From contig NZ_LGEC01000114.1 in NCBI RefSeq assembly GCF_001279585.1, positions 248,001-312,000 of the forward strand: a stretch of 64,000 nt of DNA. The letters run 5' to 3'. The stretch comes from Nocardiopsis sp. NRRL B-16309. Its GTDB lineage: Bacteria > Actinomycetota > Actinomycetes > Streptosporangiales > Streptosporangiaceae. The notes beneath the pieces were generated by a model that worked only from the letters and a program-made list of their open reading frames with translations, was not told the origin of the DNA and made no database searches. Shown here in pieces: positions 17,256 to 26,633 of this stretch; the stretch's first letter is position 1; each line of letters begins with the position of its first letter. The position numbers were made by a program, and so were the translations under genes.

Positions 17256-18536
17256 CTAGGCGCCGCCCCTGGCGTGGGTCTTGCGACCGCGCCGGGAGAT
17301 GGCGTCCAGGATGACCGCGATGAGCAGCACCGCGGCGGTGATCATGAAGCGCACCGAGGACTCCATCTGCAGCAGGAGCAGACCGGAGGCGATCGCGCCC
17401 AGCACCAGGCCGCCCAGCAGCGCCGAGTAGGCGTTGCCCCGGCCACCGAACAGGCTCGTTCCGCCGATGACCGCGGCCGCGATGGCCATCATCAGCTCCT
17501 CGCCGCCACCGGTGGACACGCTCGCCGCGAAGTTGCGCGAGACGAGCATGATGCCGCCCAGGGCCGCCAGCATGGAGGCGATCCCGAAGACCGAGATCCG
17601 GATGAAGTCCACGCTGATGCCGGCGCGGCGCGCCGCCTCGGAACTGCCGCCGACCGCGTAGACCATGCGCCCGTACCGGGTCTTGCGCAGGATCAGGTCG
17701 AGGGCGACCACGAACCCGACGAAGATCAGGAAGGCCAGCGGCACACCCTTGTACTGGTTGAGCACCCACACGCCGCCCACCAGCGGCACGGCCAGCAGCG
17801 CGGACCGGAAGAGCACCTCGGGCAGGGGCTTGTAGGGCAGCCCCGCCAGGCGGCGCCTGCGCTCGACCGCGAACACCGTGCCCATGTACAGCAGCACGGT
17901 CACGATCACGAGCGACCAGCCCACGACCGGGACGAAGTAGGTCTGGGTCAGCATGGCGATGGCGCCGTTGGCGCTGGTGTTGACCGAACCGGAGCTGTCC
18001 AGCAGGTACAGGTGCAGGCCCTGCCACCCCAGTAGTCCGGCCAGTGTGACCACGAAGGCCGGGACGCCCAGCTTCGCGAAGATGACGCCGTGCAGCAGTC
18101 CGACCAGGAGGCCGACCAGGACCGCCGCGCCGATCGCCACCCATTCGGAGACGCCGAAGCGCACGGCCAGGACCGCCAGGACGGCGGCCGAGAGCCCGGA
18201 CACCGACCCCACGGACAGGTCGATCTCGCCCAGCAGCAGGACCATGATCACGCCGGTGGTCATCAGGCCCACGGCGGCGATCTGGACGGTGAGGTTGGAC
18301 AGGTTCTGCGCCGACAGGTACCGGTCGTTCATCGACTGGAACACGACGGCGATGAGGATCAGGCCGATGATGACCGGGACGGGCCCGAGCTCGCCGCCGC
18401 GCAGGTTGCGGCGTAGGGCCTTGAGCCAGCCGCTCGGGGAGGCGGCCGTGACCAGGAGGCGCGGGTCGCGCCGCGGCTCGCCGGGTGTGCCCGTCCCTTC
18501 GCCCGACGCGGGCGTGGCGTGAGTCTGCTGAGTCAT
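17256..18536 (-). CDS. xylH: ABC sugar transporter permease (XylH-like, CUT2)
   Basis: The 426-residue protein has about ten TM helices and the CUT2 permease motif GEIDLSVGSVSGLSA near 106-120. Towards the C-terminus it has GGSSEAARRAGISVD and IGGTSLFGGRG, typical of RbsC/XylH. ATG 18536 overlaps the ATPase stop (ATGA). It forms the channel of the ROK-xylFGH-like unit. The order ROK regulator, binding protein, ATPase, permease matches the xylose locus of Streptomyces (rok7B7-xylFGH); xylose as substrate is an inference. Confidence 0.85.
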   Translation of the reverse strand: MTQQTHATPASGEGTGTPGEPRRDPRLLVTAASPSGWLKALRRNLRGGELGPVPVIIGLILIAVVFQSMNDRYLSAQNLSNLTVQIAAVGLMTTGVIMVLLLGEIDLSVGSVSGLSAAVLAVLAVRFGVSEWVAIGAAVLVGLLVGLLHGVIFAKLGVPAFVVTLAGLLGWQGLHLYLLDSSGSVNTSANGAIAMLTQTYFVPVVGWSLVIVTVLLYMGTVFAVERRRRLAGLPYKPLPEVLFRSALLAVPLVGGVWVLNQYKGVPLAFLIFVGFVVALDLILRKTRYGRMVYAVGGSSEAARRAGISVDFIRISVFGIASMLAALGGIMLVSRNFAASVSTGGGEELMMAIAAAVIGGTSLFGGRGNAYSALLGGLVLGAIASGLLLLQMESSVRFMITAAVLLIAVILDAISRRGRKTHARGGA

Positions 18537-19333
18537 CGGTTGTCCTCCGTGGCCAGGGCCGAGGAACCGGTACGGCTGGAGCGCCGGGTGACCGGGTTGT
18601 CGGCGGCACCGGTGATGGCGGCCACGATCTCCTCGTAGCTCGTCGACGCGATGGGGAAGTCCCCGGCGTTGCGGCCCAGGCGGAGCACGACGGCGCGGTC
18701 GGCGACGGCGCGTACGTCCGCCATGTTGTGGCTGATGAGCACGACGCCCAGGCCCTGGTCGCGCAGGCGCTCGATCAGGTCGAGCACCTGGGCGGTCTGG
18801 GCCACGCCCAGTGCCGCGGTGGGCTCGTCGAGCATCACCACGCGCGGCTGGCCCAGGAGCGAGCGGGCGATGGCGATGATCTGCCGCTGGCCGCCGGAGA
18901 GCGAGGAGACGGGGACGCGCAGGTTGGGGATGCTCACCGACAGCGAGTCGAGCAGTTCCCGCGCCCGGCTCTCCATCTCGACCTCGTCGAGGGTGCCGGG
19001 GAAGTGCAGCTTCTCGTTGCCGAGGAACAGGTTGCCGACGATGTCCAGGTTGTCGCACAGCGCGAGGTCCTGGTAGATGGTGGCGATACCGAGCTTCTGG
19101 GCGTCGGACGGCGAGCCGATGGTGACCGGCCGGCCGTCCCAGGTGATGACTCCGCCGGTGTCGGCGGGGTGGGCTCCGGCGATGACCTTGACCAGGGTGG
19201 ACTTGCCAGCGCCGTTGTCGCCGAGCAGGGCGACGACCTCTCCGGGATCGACCTGGAAGTCGACCTCGCTCAGGGCCCGGACGGCCCCGAAGGTCTTGGA
19301 GATCCCGGACAGTTCCAGGACGGGTGTACTCAT
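18533..19333 (-). CDS. xylG: ABC sugar transporter ATP-binding protein (XylG-like, single domain)
   Basis: The 266-residue protein carries one ABC domain: Walker A GDNGAGKST near 38-46, signature LSGGQRQ near 145, Walker B VVMLDEP near 166-172 and switch His in LISHNM. The RbsA/XylG ATPases of enterobacteria are two-domain proteins of about 500 residues. Single-domain versions (FrcA type) are usual in actinomycetes and would work as a homodimer. It overlaps the permease gene by 4 bp and follows the binding protein gene by 48 bp. Confidence 0.88.
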   Translation of the reverse strand: MSTPVLELSGISKTFGAVRALSEVDFQVDPGEVVALLGDNGAGKSTLVKVIAGAHPADTGGVITWDGRPVTIGSPSDAQKLGIATIYQDLALCDNLDIVGNLFLGNEKLHFPGTLDEVEMESRARELLDSLSVSIPNLRVPVSSLSGGQRQIIAIARSLLGQPRVVMLDEPTAALGVAQTAQVLDLIERLRDQGLGVVLISHNMADVRAVADRAVVLRLGRNAGDFPIASTSYEEIVAAITGAADNPVTRRSSRTGSSALATEDNR

Positions 19334-19381
19334 GCGCTCTTTCTCTCTTCTCGTCCCGGCGGGGCGTCGCGCCTGGACCGG

Positions 19382-20527
19382 TTAGAGGGCTTCCTGGCAG
19401 AAGTCGGTGTCCTCGTAGTCGGCCGTGCAGATCTCCTCGATGGAGTAGATGCCGTCGGAGACCACGGTGTCGCCGATGTTCTCCTCGGTCACCGAGATCG
19501 GCTCCAGCAGGATGGAGGGCACGGCCTCGCCGTTGGCGTCCTCGACGTCGGTGAGCGTGTACTCGCCCGCCTCCAGCTCCTCGCCGGTGGCCAGGGAGAC
19601 CGCCATCGCGGCGGCGATCTCGGCCTCCGGCCGGATCGCCTTGTAGACGGTCATGTACTGCTCACCGGAGATGATGCGCTGGATGCCGTGCAGCTCGGCG
19701 TCCTGGCCGGTGACGGGCGGCAGGTCGTCGGTGGACACGCCCGCGCTGCGCAGCGCGGAGATGATGCCGGAGGCCATGCCGTCGTTGGCGGAGTAGACGC
19801 CGACGATCTCGTCCACGCCCAGGGAGGTGATGGCACCCTCCATCTGGCTGTTGGCCTCGTCCGGCGACCAGTCCGGCGTGTCGAACTCCTGGCCGATCTC
19901 GACCTGGCCGTCGAAGATCTCGTGCGCGCCGGCCTTGAAGTCGGCGGCGTTGGGGTCGGTGGGCGAACCGTTGATCATGACGATCTGGCCCTCGCCCGTG
20001 GTGCCGTCCTGCTCCAGCGCCTCCAGCAGGGCCTGGGCCTGGACCTGGCCCACGCGGTGGTTGTCGAAGGACACGTACATGTCCGCGCCGCCCTCGGCGA
20101 GGCGGTCGTAGGCGACCACGGGCACGCCCTGCGAGCGGGCCTCGTTGACGGTGCCCGCGGCGGCCTGGGAGTCGACGGCGCCGAGCACGAGGACGTCGAC
20201 CCCGTCGGTCAGCATGGCCTGGGCCTGCGTCTGCTGCTCGTCGACGTCCTGGTCGGCGTTGGCGTAGGAGAGCTCGCAGTTGGGGCAGAGCTCGCCCAGG
20301 GCCTCCTCGAAGAAGGGACGGTCGAAGGCCTCGTAGCGCGCGGTCTGCAGCTCGGGGAGCAGCAGGCCGACGTGGAAGCCCTCCTCGACCGTGTGGTCGG
20401 CCTGATCGCCAGCCTCTTCACCGGAGGTGGTGAGGGCACCGCAGCCGGAGACGAGCAGGGCCAGGGAGGCCGTGACGGCGGCGAGGCCGCCTGTGAACTT
20501 CTGGTGGGTTGCGAAGCGTCGGGTCAT
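19382..20527 (-). CDS. xylF: ABC sugar transporter substrate-binding lipoprotein (XylF-like)
   Basis: The 381-residue protein has a lipobox L-L-V-S-G-C with Cys29. The fold is the periplasmic-binding type 4 used by ribose and xylose systems: VGLLLPELQTARYE near the start, then VLVLGAVDSQAA, GVPVVAYDRL and YSANDGMASGII. ATG 20527 is preferred; GAGAGG lies 10 bp upstream, and a GTG at 20548 would add seven residues. It is the first gene after the ROK regulator, with the operon promoter in the 382-bp gap. Confidence 0.88.
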   Translation of the reverse strand: MTRRFATHQKFTGGLAAVTASLALLVSGCGALTTSGEEAGDQADHTVEEGFHVGLLLPELQTARYEAFDRPFFEEALGELCPNCELSYANADQDVDEQQTQAQAMLTDGVDVLVLGAVDSQAAAGTVNEARSQGVPVVAYDRLAEGGADMYVSFDNHRVGQVQAQALLEALEQDGTTGEGQIVMINGSPTDPNAADFKAGAHEIFDGQVEIGQEFDTPDWSPDEANSQMEGAITSLGVDEIVGVYSANDGMASGIISALRSAGVSTDDLPPVTGQDAELHGIQRIISGEQYMTVYKAIRPEAEIAAAMAVSLATGEELEAGEYTLTDVEDANGEAVPSILLEPISVTEENIGDTVVSDGIYSIEEICTADYEDTDFCQEAL

Positions 20528-20909
20528 CAACGCTGTGCCTCTCTTCACGGGGGATTTTCGGTGTGGGAACTCGCGAGCAATGATGTGAAGTACAACCCCG
20601 CGGTGGGCTTGCCGTCAACTCCTGAACACATAACTGAAACATCACGGACATTGCCTTCAAGCACTAAATGCACGGAAACCCCTGGCCAAAGCGGCTCGCG
20701 GCGTTCGTGACCTTGTGTGAAGGGTACGCGTCGATTGCCCGTCCTCGAACTTTTTACCCGCCCCTGACCTCGAAGGACGCCGAGCGACACACCTCGGCGG
20801 GGCGCCGCGGGGAGCGCGCCGGACGGCGTTCGGGCACGCGTCAACGCTGTGGAGCGGTGACACGCCCCACAGTGACGAGCCCTACAAGACTTGGGTGGGA
20901 AGGCGCCGG
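20528..20909 (-). promoter_or_regulatory. xylF promoter region with candidate ROK half-site
   Basis: No gene is seen in this 382-bp gap. On the minus strand TTGACG and TTGTAC lie 17 bp apart near 20618-20590 and could form the promoter. Further up, at 20650-20666, ATTGCCTTCAAGCAC resembles AATGCTACAAGCATT found upstream of the ROK gene itself (both TGC-n3/4-AAGCA). ROK repressors usually bind such sites at their own and their target genes. Confidence 0.4.
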
Positions 20910-22085
20910 TCAGCCGACGCGCTGCGCCGCCATGAGCAGCCCGCCGTAGAGCGAGGCGTCCCCGCCCAGCGCGCTCGGCACCAGTTCGAGCTGGCCCAGC
21001 GCGCTGCCGAGCGCACCCAGCTCCATCGCGCGGCGCATCGGGTCCAGCAGCAGCTCACCCGCCTCGGCCAGGTCGCCGCCGACGACCACCCGGTCCGGGT
21101 TGAACAGGTTGGCGATGATCGCCGTGCCCTGGCCGAGCGCCGTGCCCGCCTCGGAGACGATCCGTCGGCTGCCCAGGTCCCCGTCCAGGGCCGCGGCCAC
21201 GACGTCGGGCACTCCGACCGGCCCGGGGCGACGCGCCACGTCGGCGTTCTGGGGCAGCATGTCGAGCAGGTAGTGCGCGCCCGTGAACGTCTCCAGGCAA
21301 CCCCGGTTCCCGCACCGGCACACCTGGCCGCGCGGGTCCAGGGCGATGTGGCCCACCTCGCCCGCCGTGCCGCCCGCGCCGCGGAAGAGCCGGCCGGACA
21401 TGATGATGCCCGCGCCCACACCCTCCCCGATGACCAGGGTGATCACGTGCTGGGCGCCCCCGCCCGCGCCCTGGTGCCATTCGGCCAGCGCGGCGAGGTT
21501 GGCGTCGTTCTCGGCGACGACCGGCAGGCCCAGCCGCTCGGTCAGCGCCTTGGCCGGGCGGTGGCCGGCCCAGCGGGGGACGCAGGAGATCCGGCCGACC
21601 TCGCCGGTGCCCGGGTCGATCGGCGCCGGCACCGAGGCCACCACCGAGGAGACCGTGCCCACGTCGATCCGGGCGCGCTGCAGTGTGGTCTCGGTCAGCC
21701 ACGCAGCCCGGCGCACCCCGCGTTCGGCGTCGGCGGCCACGTCGTAGGCGATCGCCTCGCGGGCGAGCATGTTGCCGTCGCTGTCGCCGACCGCGACCTG
21801 GATCCGGGTGGGCATGAAGTCCACGGCCACGACGGCGCCGGGCGGGCGCAGCAGGGTGACCGCGCGGGCGCGGCGCCCGTTCGAGGCGGTGTCGCGGACC
21901 GAGACGGTGCCCGCGGCGCGCAGCCCGCGCACGATGTTGGACACGCTGGCGGCGGACAGCCCGGTGGCCCGGGCGAGTTCGGCCTGCGTCCGCGTGCCCT
22001 CCTTGCGGAGCGCGTCCACGATCCGGCGTTCGTTGGCCTGCCGGAGGGCGGACTGTGATCCCGGTGTCCCGGCGGTGTCGGTCAC
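20910..22085 (-). CDS. ROK family transcriptional repressor
   Basis: The 391-residue protein has a winged helix at about 15-70 (ERRIVDALRKEGTRTQAELA, then TGLSAASVSNIVRGL) followed by a ROK sugar-kinase-like domain. The ROK zinc motif C-R-C-G-N-R-G-C lies near 255-262, and VIGEGVGAGIIMSG precedes it. GTG 22085 has AGGGG 7 bp upstream; a longer frame to 22235 is Arg-rich and unlikely. It stands directly upstream of, and in the same direction as, the xylFGH-like genes. This matches the Streptomyces rok7B7 arrangement. It probably represses the importer until the sugar or a phosphosugar binds. Confidence 0.9.
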   Translation of the reverse strand: MTDTAGTPGSQSALRQANERRIVDALRKEGTRTQAELARATGLSAASVSNIVRGLRAAGTVSVRDTASNGRRARAVTLLRPPGAVVAVDFMPTRIQVAVGDSDGNMLAREAIAYDVAADAERGVRRAAWLTETTLQRARIDVGTVSSVVASVPAPIDPGTGEVGRISCVPRWAGHRPAKALTERLGLPVVAENDANLAALAEWHQGAGGGAQHVITLVIGEGVGAGIIMSGRLFRGAGGTAGEVGHIALDPRGQVCRCGNRGCLETFTGAHYLLDMLPQNADVARRPGPVGVPDVVAAALDGDLGSRRIVSEAGTALGQGTAIIANLFNPDRVVVGGDLAEAGELLLDPMRRAMELGALGSALGQLELVPSALGGDASLYGGLLMAAQRVG

Positions 22086-22405
22086 CCGGTGGCCCCTTCG
22101 TCGTCTCTCGTGCCAGCGCGACGGCGCTGCTGAGACGAATGCTACAAGCATTGAACGCAAGCCGGAACGCCGCCTGGACCGCGCTCGGCATGGCCAGGGC
22201 GGTTCCGCGGATGCCGCCCGTCGCGGGCGGCGCATCCAGTGGTGCTCCCGCGAGGCCGAAGGAGGAACTCCCCTCCTCTGCGGCTTCGCCGTTGTCCCGT
22301 GGGCCCGGGCGGTCCCCCTGCCGACTGATGGGAACGCGGTGAGAGTGCCGCTGGGGCGCCGCGCAGCAGGGTGGGTGTCCGCGGAACATGGCCTAGGGTG
22401 CGATC
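22086..22405. promoter_or_regulatory. ROK-gene promoter region with AAGCA dyad
   Basis: The 320-bp gap between divergent genes has no gene. AATGCTACAAGCATT at 22138-22152 is a dyad (AATGC/GCATT) 53 bp upstream of the ROK start and resembles a site upstream of xylF. A GC-rich imperfect hairpin lies at 22209-22236 (CCGCCCG-TCG-CGGGCGG) and could be a terminator or 5' structure. Confidence 0.4.
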
Positions 22406-23020
22406 GTGCCAGTACCGAGGATCAGCACCGCCGAGAGCGGTTGGGCGGCCCGCGCGGTGTCGCTCCTGCCCGCCCGGAGCACTCCCGTGCGGGTCGTGGC
22501 CGTGGAGGGCCGCTCCGGATCCGGCAAGAGCACGGTCGCCGGGCACCTGCGCGCGGCGCTGGCCGCGTGCGGCGAACCGGTCCACGTGCTGACGATGGAG
22601 GACCTCTACCCCGGCTGGGACGGCCTGGCGCGAGCGCCGCACCTGCTCCGGGACTGGGTGCTGGCCCCGCTGCGCCGCAGGGAGCCTGCCGCCTGGCACC
22701 GCTACGACTGGGCGGACGGCCGTTTCGCGCCGGAGTGGTCGCGGCTCCCGGCGGAGGTCGCCGCCGGGGGCACGCTGGTGGTGGAGGGCTGCGGGTCGGG
22801 CGCGACGCGGGTCCGGGACCTGACCGACGCGCTGGTCTGGGTGGCCGCGCCCGGCGCCGAGCGGGCCCGCAGGCTGGACGCGCGCGGGGACGCCGCCGTG
22901 TACGCCCCCCACCGGGACCGGTGGGCCCGGCAGGAGGAGGCGTTCTACGCCCGGCACCGGCCCCGCGCGCACGCCCGGCTGGTCGTCGACAACTCCGCCG
23001 CGGCCGGTCCCGCGCGGTGA
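22406..23020 (+). CDS. P-loop nucleoside/uridine kinase-like protein
   Basis: The 204-residue protein has a Walker A motif GRSGSGKST near residues 35-43, followed by MEDLYPGWDGL near 67-77 in the position where uridine kinases have the D-D-F-Y substrate motif. Later it has LVVEGCGSGA and a region with R-R-L-D-A-R-G-D and RWARQEEAFY, as in small ATPases annotated as uridine kinase-like. It starts at GTG 22406 and stands alone. Substrate uncertain. Confidence 0.75.
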   Translation: MPVPRISTAESGWAARAVSLLPARSTPVRVVAVEGRSGSGKSTVAGHLRAALAACGEPVHVLTMEDLYPGWDGLARAPHLLRDWVLAPLRRREPAAWHRYDWADGRFAPEWSRLPAEVAAGGTLVVEGCGSGATRVRDLTDALVWVAAPGAERARRLDARGDAAVYAPHRDRWARQEEAFYARHRPRAHARLVVDNSAAAGPAR

Positions 23021-23080
23021 GGCCCGGAGGTGCACGGGACCGGTGCGCGGAACGCGGCGGGCCGGTGCGGCCGGTCCGCG

Positions 23081-23941
23081 CTACGGCAGGGCCAGCGGCG
23101 CGCCCTGGACGAACGCGGTGATGCGGTCCAGGCTGGCTGCGTCGGCGAGGATGCCGTTGTGCCGGAGTCCTGACGTGGTGACCAGGCGGGCGCGCTCGCC
23201 GAGGGCGGCGAGCACCCGGCGCGACTGGGAGTGCGGGATCATCGGGTCCTCCTGGTCGTGCAGGAGCAGCACCGGCTGGGTGAGGGTGTCGGCGTCGTGG
23301 GTGGCGCTGAACCGGGTCCACACGGTGGTGTCGCCACCGAAGTACCGGTGCTCGATCGCCGAGCGCAGGGCGGCGACCGTGCGGGGCCGTAACCGCAGTT
23401 CGGCGGCGAACCCGGCGACGACGGTCTCGAAGTCGGCCACCCCGGAGACGAGGACGAGCCGGTCCGCCCCGATGCCCTCGCGCAGGGCGTGGACCGAGAA
23501 CAGCGCGCCCAGGGAGTGGCCGACGACGGCGCTGAAGTGACCGTTCCGGGACTGCAGCAGGCCGATGGTCTCCAGGGCGTCCAGGATGGTGCCGGCCCGG
23601 CCACCGGTCGCCCCGTGGCCGGGGGCGTCCCAGGCCACGGGGCTGTAGCCGAGGTCGAGCAGACGGCGCACGAGCGGCGCGAACCGGGAGGCCCGTGAGC
23701 GCCACCCGTGCGCGAGCAGCACGGGGCGGGCGCCGTCGCCCCAGGCGTAGGTCGCCACCTCCCACTCCCCCACGTGCAGGGTCTCGGCGCGGGCCGACTC
23801 GTGGACGTCGCGGTCCTGGTCGGCGACCGGGCGCGTCCCGCCCGTTCGGACCCAGAGACGGCGGGCCCGGTCTCCGGCGAACGCGGGAGCGGGCAGCGCG
23901 AGGGTGTTGAGGGCGGTGCCGATGAGGCGTGCGGTGTTCAC
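23081..23941 (-). CDS. Alpha/beta hydrolase
   Basis: The 286-residue protein has the serine-hydrolase fold: oxyanion turn LLAHGWRSR near 76-84, nucleophile elbow G-H-S-L-G near 142, acid D-Q-E-D-P-M near 231, and catalytic His in LRHNGIL near 260. GTG 23941 has GGGGAG upstream. It is divergent from the TetR gene at 24071 across a perfect palindrome, so it is the likely target of that repressor. Substrate unknown; a small ester or lactone is plausible. Confidence 0.88.
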   Translation of the reverse strand: MNTARLIGTALNTLALPAPAFAGDRARRLWVRTGGTRPVADQDRDVHESARAETLHVGEWEVATYAWGDGARPVLLAHGWRSRASRFAPLVRRLLDLGYSPVAWDAPGHGATGGRAGTILDALETIGLLQSRNGHFSAVVGHSLGALFSVHALREGIGADRLVLVSGVADFETVVAGFAAELRLRPRTVAALRSAIEHRYFGGDTTVWTRFSATHDADTLTQPVLLLHDQEDPMIPHSQSRRVLAALGERARLVTTSGLRHNGILADAASLDRITAFVQGAPLALP

Positions 23942-23959
23942 GGAGGCTCCCCTACGATA

Positions 23960-23985
23960 AAATAATACGAACGGTCGTATTATTT
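23960..23985. promoter_or_regulatory. Perfect TetR-type palindrome between hydrolase and tetR genes
   Basis: Two 11-bp arms, AAATAATACGA (23960-23970) and TCGTATTATTT (23975-23985), flank ACGG. The site lies 19 bp upstream of the hydrolase start, where it would block transcription. AT-rich perfect dyads of this kind are classic TetR operators. The pairing with the neighbouring TetR protein is inferred from position. Confidence 0.8.
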
Positions 23986-24070
23986 GTTTGCCAGCGTCAC
24001 GTTGTCAAGGCGAGGTATTCTGAACCGGTACTCGACCGACCGTGCACTTTTGCCCTCGGGGAGACGGAGC

Positions 24071-24724
24071 ATGACCACACAGACCGACGGGAGGACCCTG
24101 CGCGGCGACCAGACCCGCAGGGCCGTCCTGGGGCGCGCGCTGGACATCGCCTCCAGCGAGGGCCTGGAGGCGTTGTCGCTGGGGCGGCTCTCCAAGGAGC
24201 TCCAGGTGAGCAAGAGCGGCGTGTTCGCGCACTTCGGTTCCAAGGAGGAGCTGCAGCTGGCCGCGATCAGGGCGGCGCGCGAGGTCTTCGTCGACCACGT
24301 CGTGCGCGACGCCCTGGAGACGCGCCCGGGGCTGGAGCGCCTGTGGCGGCTGTGCGCGAACTGGATCACCTACTCGCGCGACCGGGTGTTCAGCGGCGGG
24401 TGCTTCTTCTACACGGTGACCGCCGAGTTCGAGTCACGGCCGGGACGGGTCCGCGACGCGCTCGTCAAGGCGCACCGGGACTGGCGCGGGTCCCTGTCCA
24501 GGAACGCCGCGGACGCCCGCCAGCTCGGCGAGCTCTCCGAGGCGGCCGACCCGGACCTGCTGGCCTTCGAGCTGCGCGCGCTGCTCGACGCCGCGAACGG
24601 CGTCTCCCTGCTGGAGGACGACCGGGACACGCCCTACGCCATGGCGCGCGCGTCGATCGTCGCCCGCCTGGACGTGCTGGTCCTGCCGGGCGTGCGACGG
24701 CCCTGGGAGGACACCGGGTCCTGA
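24071..24724 (+). CDS. TetR/AcrR family transcriptional regulator
   Basis: The 217-residue protein has a TetR HTH at about 15-62 (LSLGRLSKELQVSKSGVFAH, F-G-S-K-E-E-L-Q). The C-terminal domain begins near 85 and contains FSGGCFFYTVTAEF, the mark of the TetR_C_6/YcdC-like group. ATG 24071 follows GGAG by about 6 bp. It is divergent from the alpha/beta hydrolase with a strong palindrome between, and probably represses both genes. Confidence 0.9.
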   Translation: MTTQTDGRTLRGDQTRRAVLGRALDIASSEGLEALSLGRLSKELQVSKSGVFAHFGSKEELQLAAIRAAREVFVDHVVRDALETRPGLERLWRLCANWITYSRDRVFSGGCFFYTVTAEFESRPGRVRDALVKAHRDWRGSLSRNAADARQLGELSEAADPDLLAFELRALLDAANGVSLLEDDRDTPYAMARASIVARLDVLVLPGVRRPWEDTGS

Positions 24725-24725
24725 G

Positions 24726-26605
24726 TCAGGGGCGCCGGAGCAGCCCGAACACGGCCGCGGCGTACCCGGCGCGCGCGGCACCGGCGGCGCCCTCGACCCG
24801 CGCCCACAGGCCGCGCGCCCACTCCGCCCTCCCGGGCCGGTCGCCGGGGTCGGGCTGGACCACCAGGTCCGGGTGCAGCAGGAACACCAGGGTCAGGACG
24901 GGGTCCGGTCGTCCCGGGGGCCCGTTCTCCTGCCAGAGCGCCGCCCCGGCGCGCTCAGCCGTCGCGAGGTCCTCGGCCAGGACGCGCAGGGTCTCGGCGT
25001 CCGGGCCGTGGTGGGCGGCCATCAGCCGGATCACCGCCGGGCGGGCCATCAGCAGGCGTTCGTGGGCGGTCCGGTCGCCGGGCCCCGGCGGCCGGGTGTC
25101 CCGGAACAGGGCGCGCAGTGCGGCGGGCGAGGCGTCCTGGCCGCGGAAGGCCGGCGGCAGGTCGGGGCGGAGCTGGGCGACGAACGACGCCACCGCCAGG
25201 TTGACGTCCACCACGCCGCGCTGGAAGGGCGAGCGGTCGGCGAGCGCGACGCGCAGGTCGTGGGAGATCCAGGAGTCGAGGGCGGCACGCTCGGTGGTGT
25301 CGCCGAAGACGGAGGCCGCCGCCGTCCAGTCGCGCCGCATCGCCGCCGCGAGATCTCCGGCGTCGGCGTACGCCGTCCCGGCGAAGCGATAGGTCGGCAC
25401 CCGGCCCCGCCCGGGCGGCGTCCCGGTGTGGCCGGGGGTGGAGGGCACGCCCGGGTGGGCGGCCCCGGCGTCCGACGGCACCGCGTGCCCCGGTGCGGCG
25501 CGGGAGTGGTCCGGGTAGGGCGGGACCCCGGTGGCACCGGAGGTGGCGGGCGCGCTCGTCGGATGCGGGGCGGGCAGGGTGTACCCGTCACCGGGATCCG
25601 GCGGCGGCGCCCCGGGGTCGGACGTGCGGGGCACACCCGTCGCACCCGAGGCAGGAGACACCGCCGTCGAACCGGGAACGTAGGACCCCGCCCCGTGCCC
25701 TGACGTGTACGGCGCGGGCGGGGTGTGTGGACCGTGGCCGCCCTCGGGGGGCACCGGTCGCCGCGCGGCCCCGAGGGCCCCGCCCTGCGTCGCGCGCTGC
25801 GTGTAGGCGCGGGTCGGAGGCACGCCCGGGCCGCCGACGGCCAGGGGGCGGCCGGTGACCAGGTGGTCCATCAGCGCGGCGGCGTCCGGCCTCCGGTCGG
25901 GGTCCTTGTCCAGACAGGCCCGCACCACCGTGGCGAGCGGTTCGGGGACCCCTCCGGTCTCCGGTTCGCTCGACAGGATGCGGGCGATGCGCGAGGCCTG
26001 GGTCGGGCCGGGGAACGCCTGGTGCGCGGTCGCCGCGAACACCATCACCGATCCCCAGGCGAACAGGTCCACCGCCGACGTCAGACGGGCGCCCTCCAGC
26101 TGCTCGGGCGCCATGTACCCGACCGTGCCGATCACTCCGCTGGCGGTCACGGAGGTGGCCTCCACCGCCCGGGCGATCCCGAAGTCGATCACCCTCGGAC
26201 CGTCCGGCGCCAGCATGATGTTGTCCGGCTTCAGATGGCCGCCAGCGCGGTGGCCGTTGACACCGCCAGGCGGTGGAGCGCGGAGCCCGTGCGCGGACCC
26301 TCCGCGGCCACGGCCTGGTGGAGCGTGGGGCCCTCGATGTACTCCGTGGCGATCCACGGCCGCTCCGCCTCGGGGTCGGCGTCCAGGATCGCCGCGATGC
26401 AGAACCCGCTCACCCGCCGCGCCTGCTCCACCTCGGCCGTGAAGCGCCGCCGCATGTCGGCGTCCTCGGCCCAGGCGGTGTGCAGCAGCTTGACCGCCGC
26501 CCGGGTACCGTCCGCCCGCTCCCCCAGGAACACCTCGCCGAACCCGCCGCGTCCCAGTGAGCGCACCAGTCGGAATCCGCCGACCGTCCGCGTCGTCTCC
26601 TCCAC
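24726..26605 (-). pseudogene. Ser/Thr protein kinase, disrupted by a deletion in the catalytic loop
   Basis: This is the first of three tandem paralogues. The N-terminal kinase lobe (LGRGGFGEVFLGE, A-A-V-K-L-L-H) is in one frame from GTG 26605 to a stop at 26231. The rest (LKPDNIMLAPDG, DFGIARAVEATS, APEQLEG, then a Pro-rich linker and the shared C-terminal domain) is in another frame. Aligned with the two neighbours, 28 bases are missing at 26234/26235. That removes the codons for HAAGVVHRD, including the catalytic Asp, and shifts the frame. The C-terminal domain from about 25,400 is intact. This copy also lacks the membrane segment seen at the end of the other two. GGAGG precedes the start. 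Confidence 0.85.
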
Positions 26606-26633
26606 GCGGTCCTCCGCTCACCTCGACGACCTG

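Noticed and set aside
22422..23765. Long minus-strand frame opposite the P-loop kinase
   Set aside because: Arg/Pro-rich shadow; the + strand kinase has a clear Walker A.
24726..26605. Programmed frameshift in kinase 1
   Set aside because: Alignment with its paralogues shows lost bases including HRD, not a slippery site; a mutation is the simpler view.
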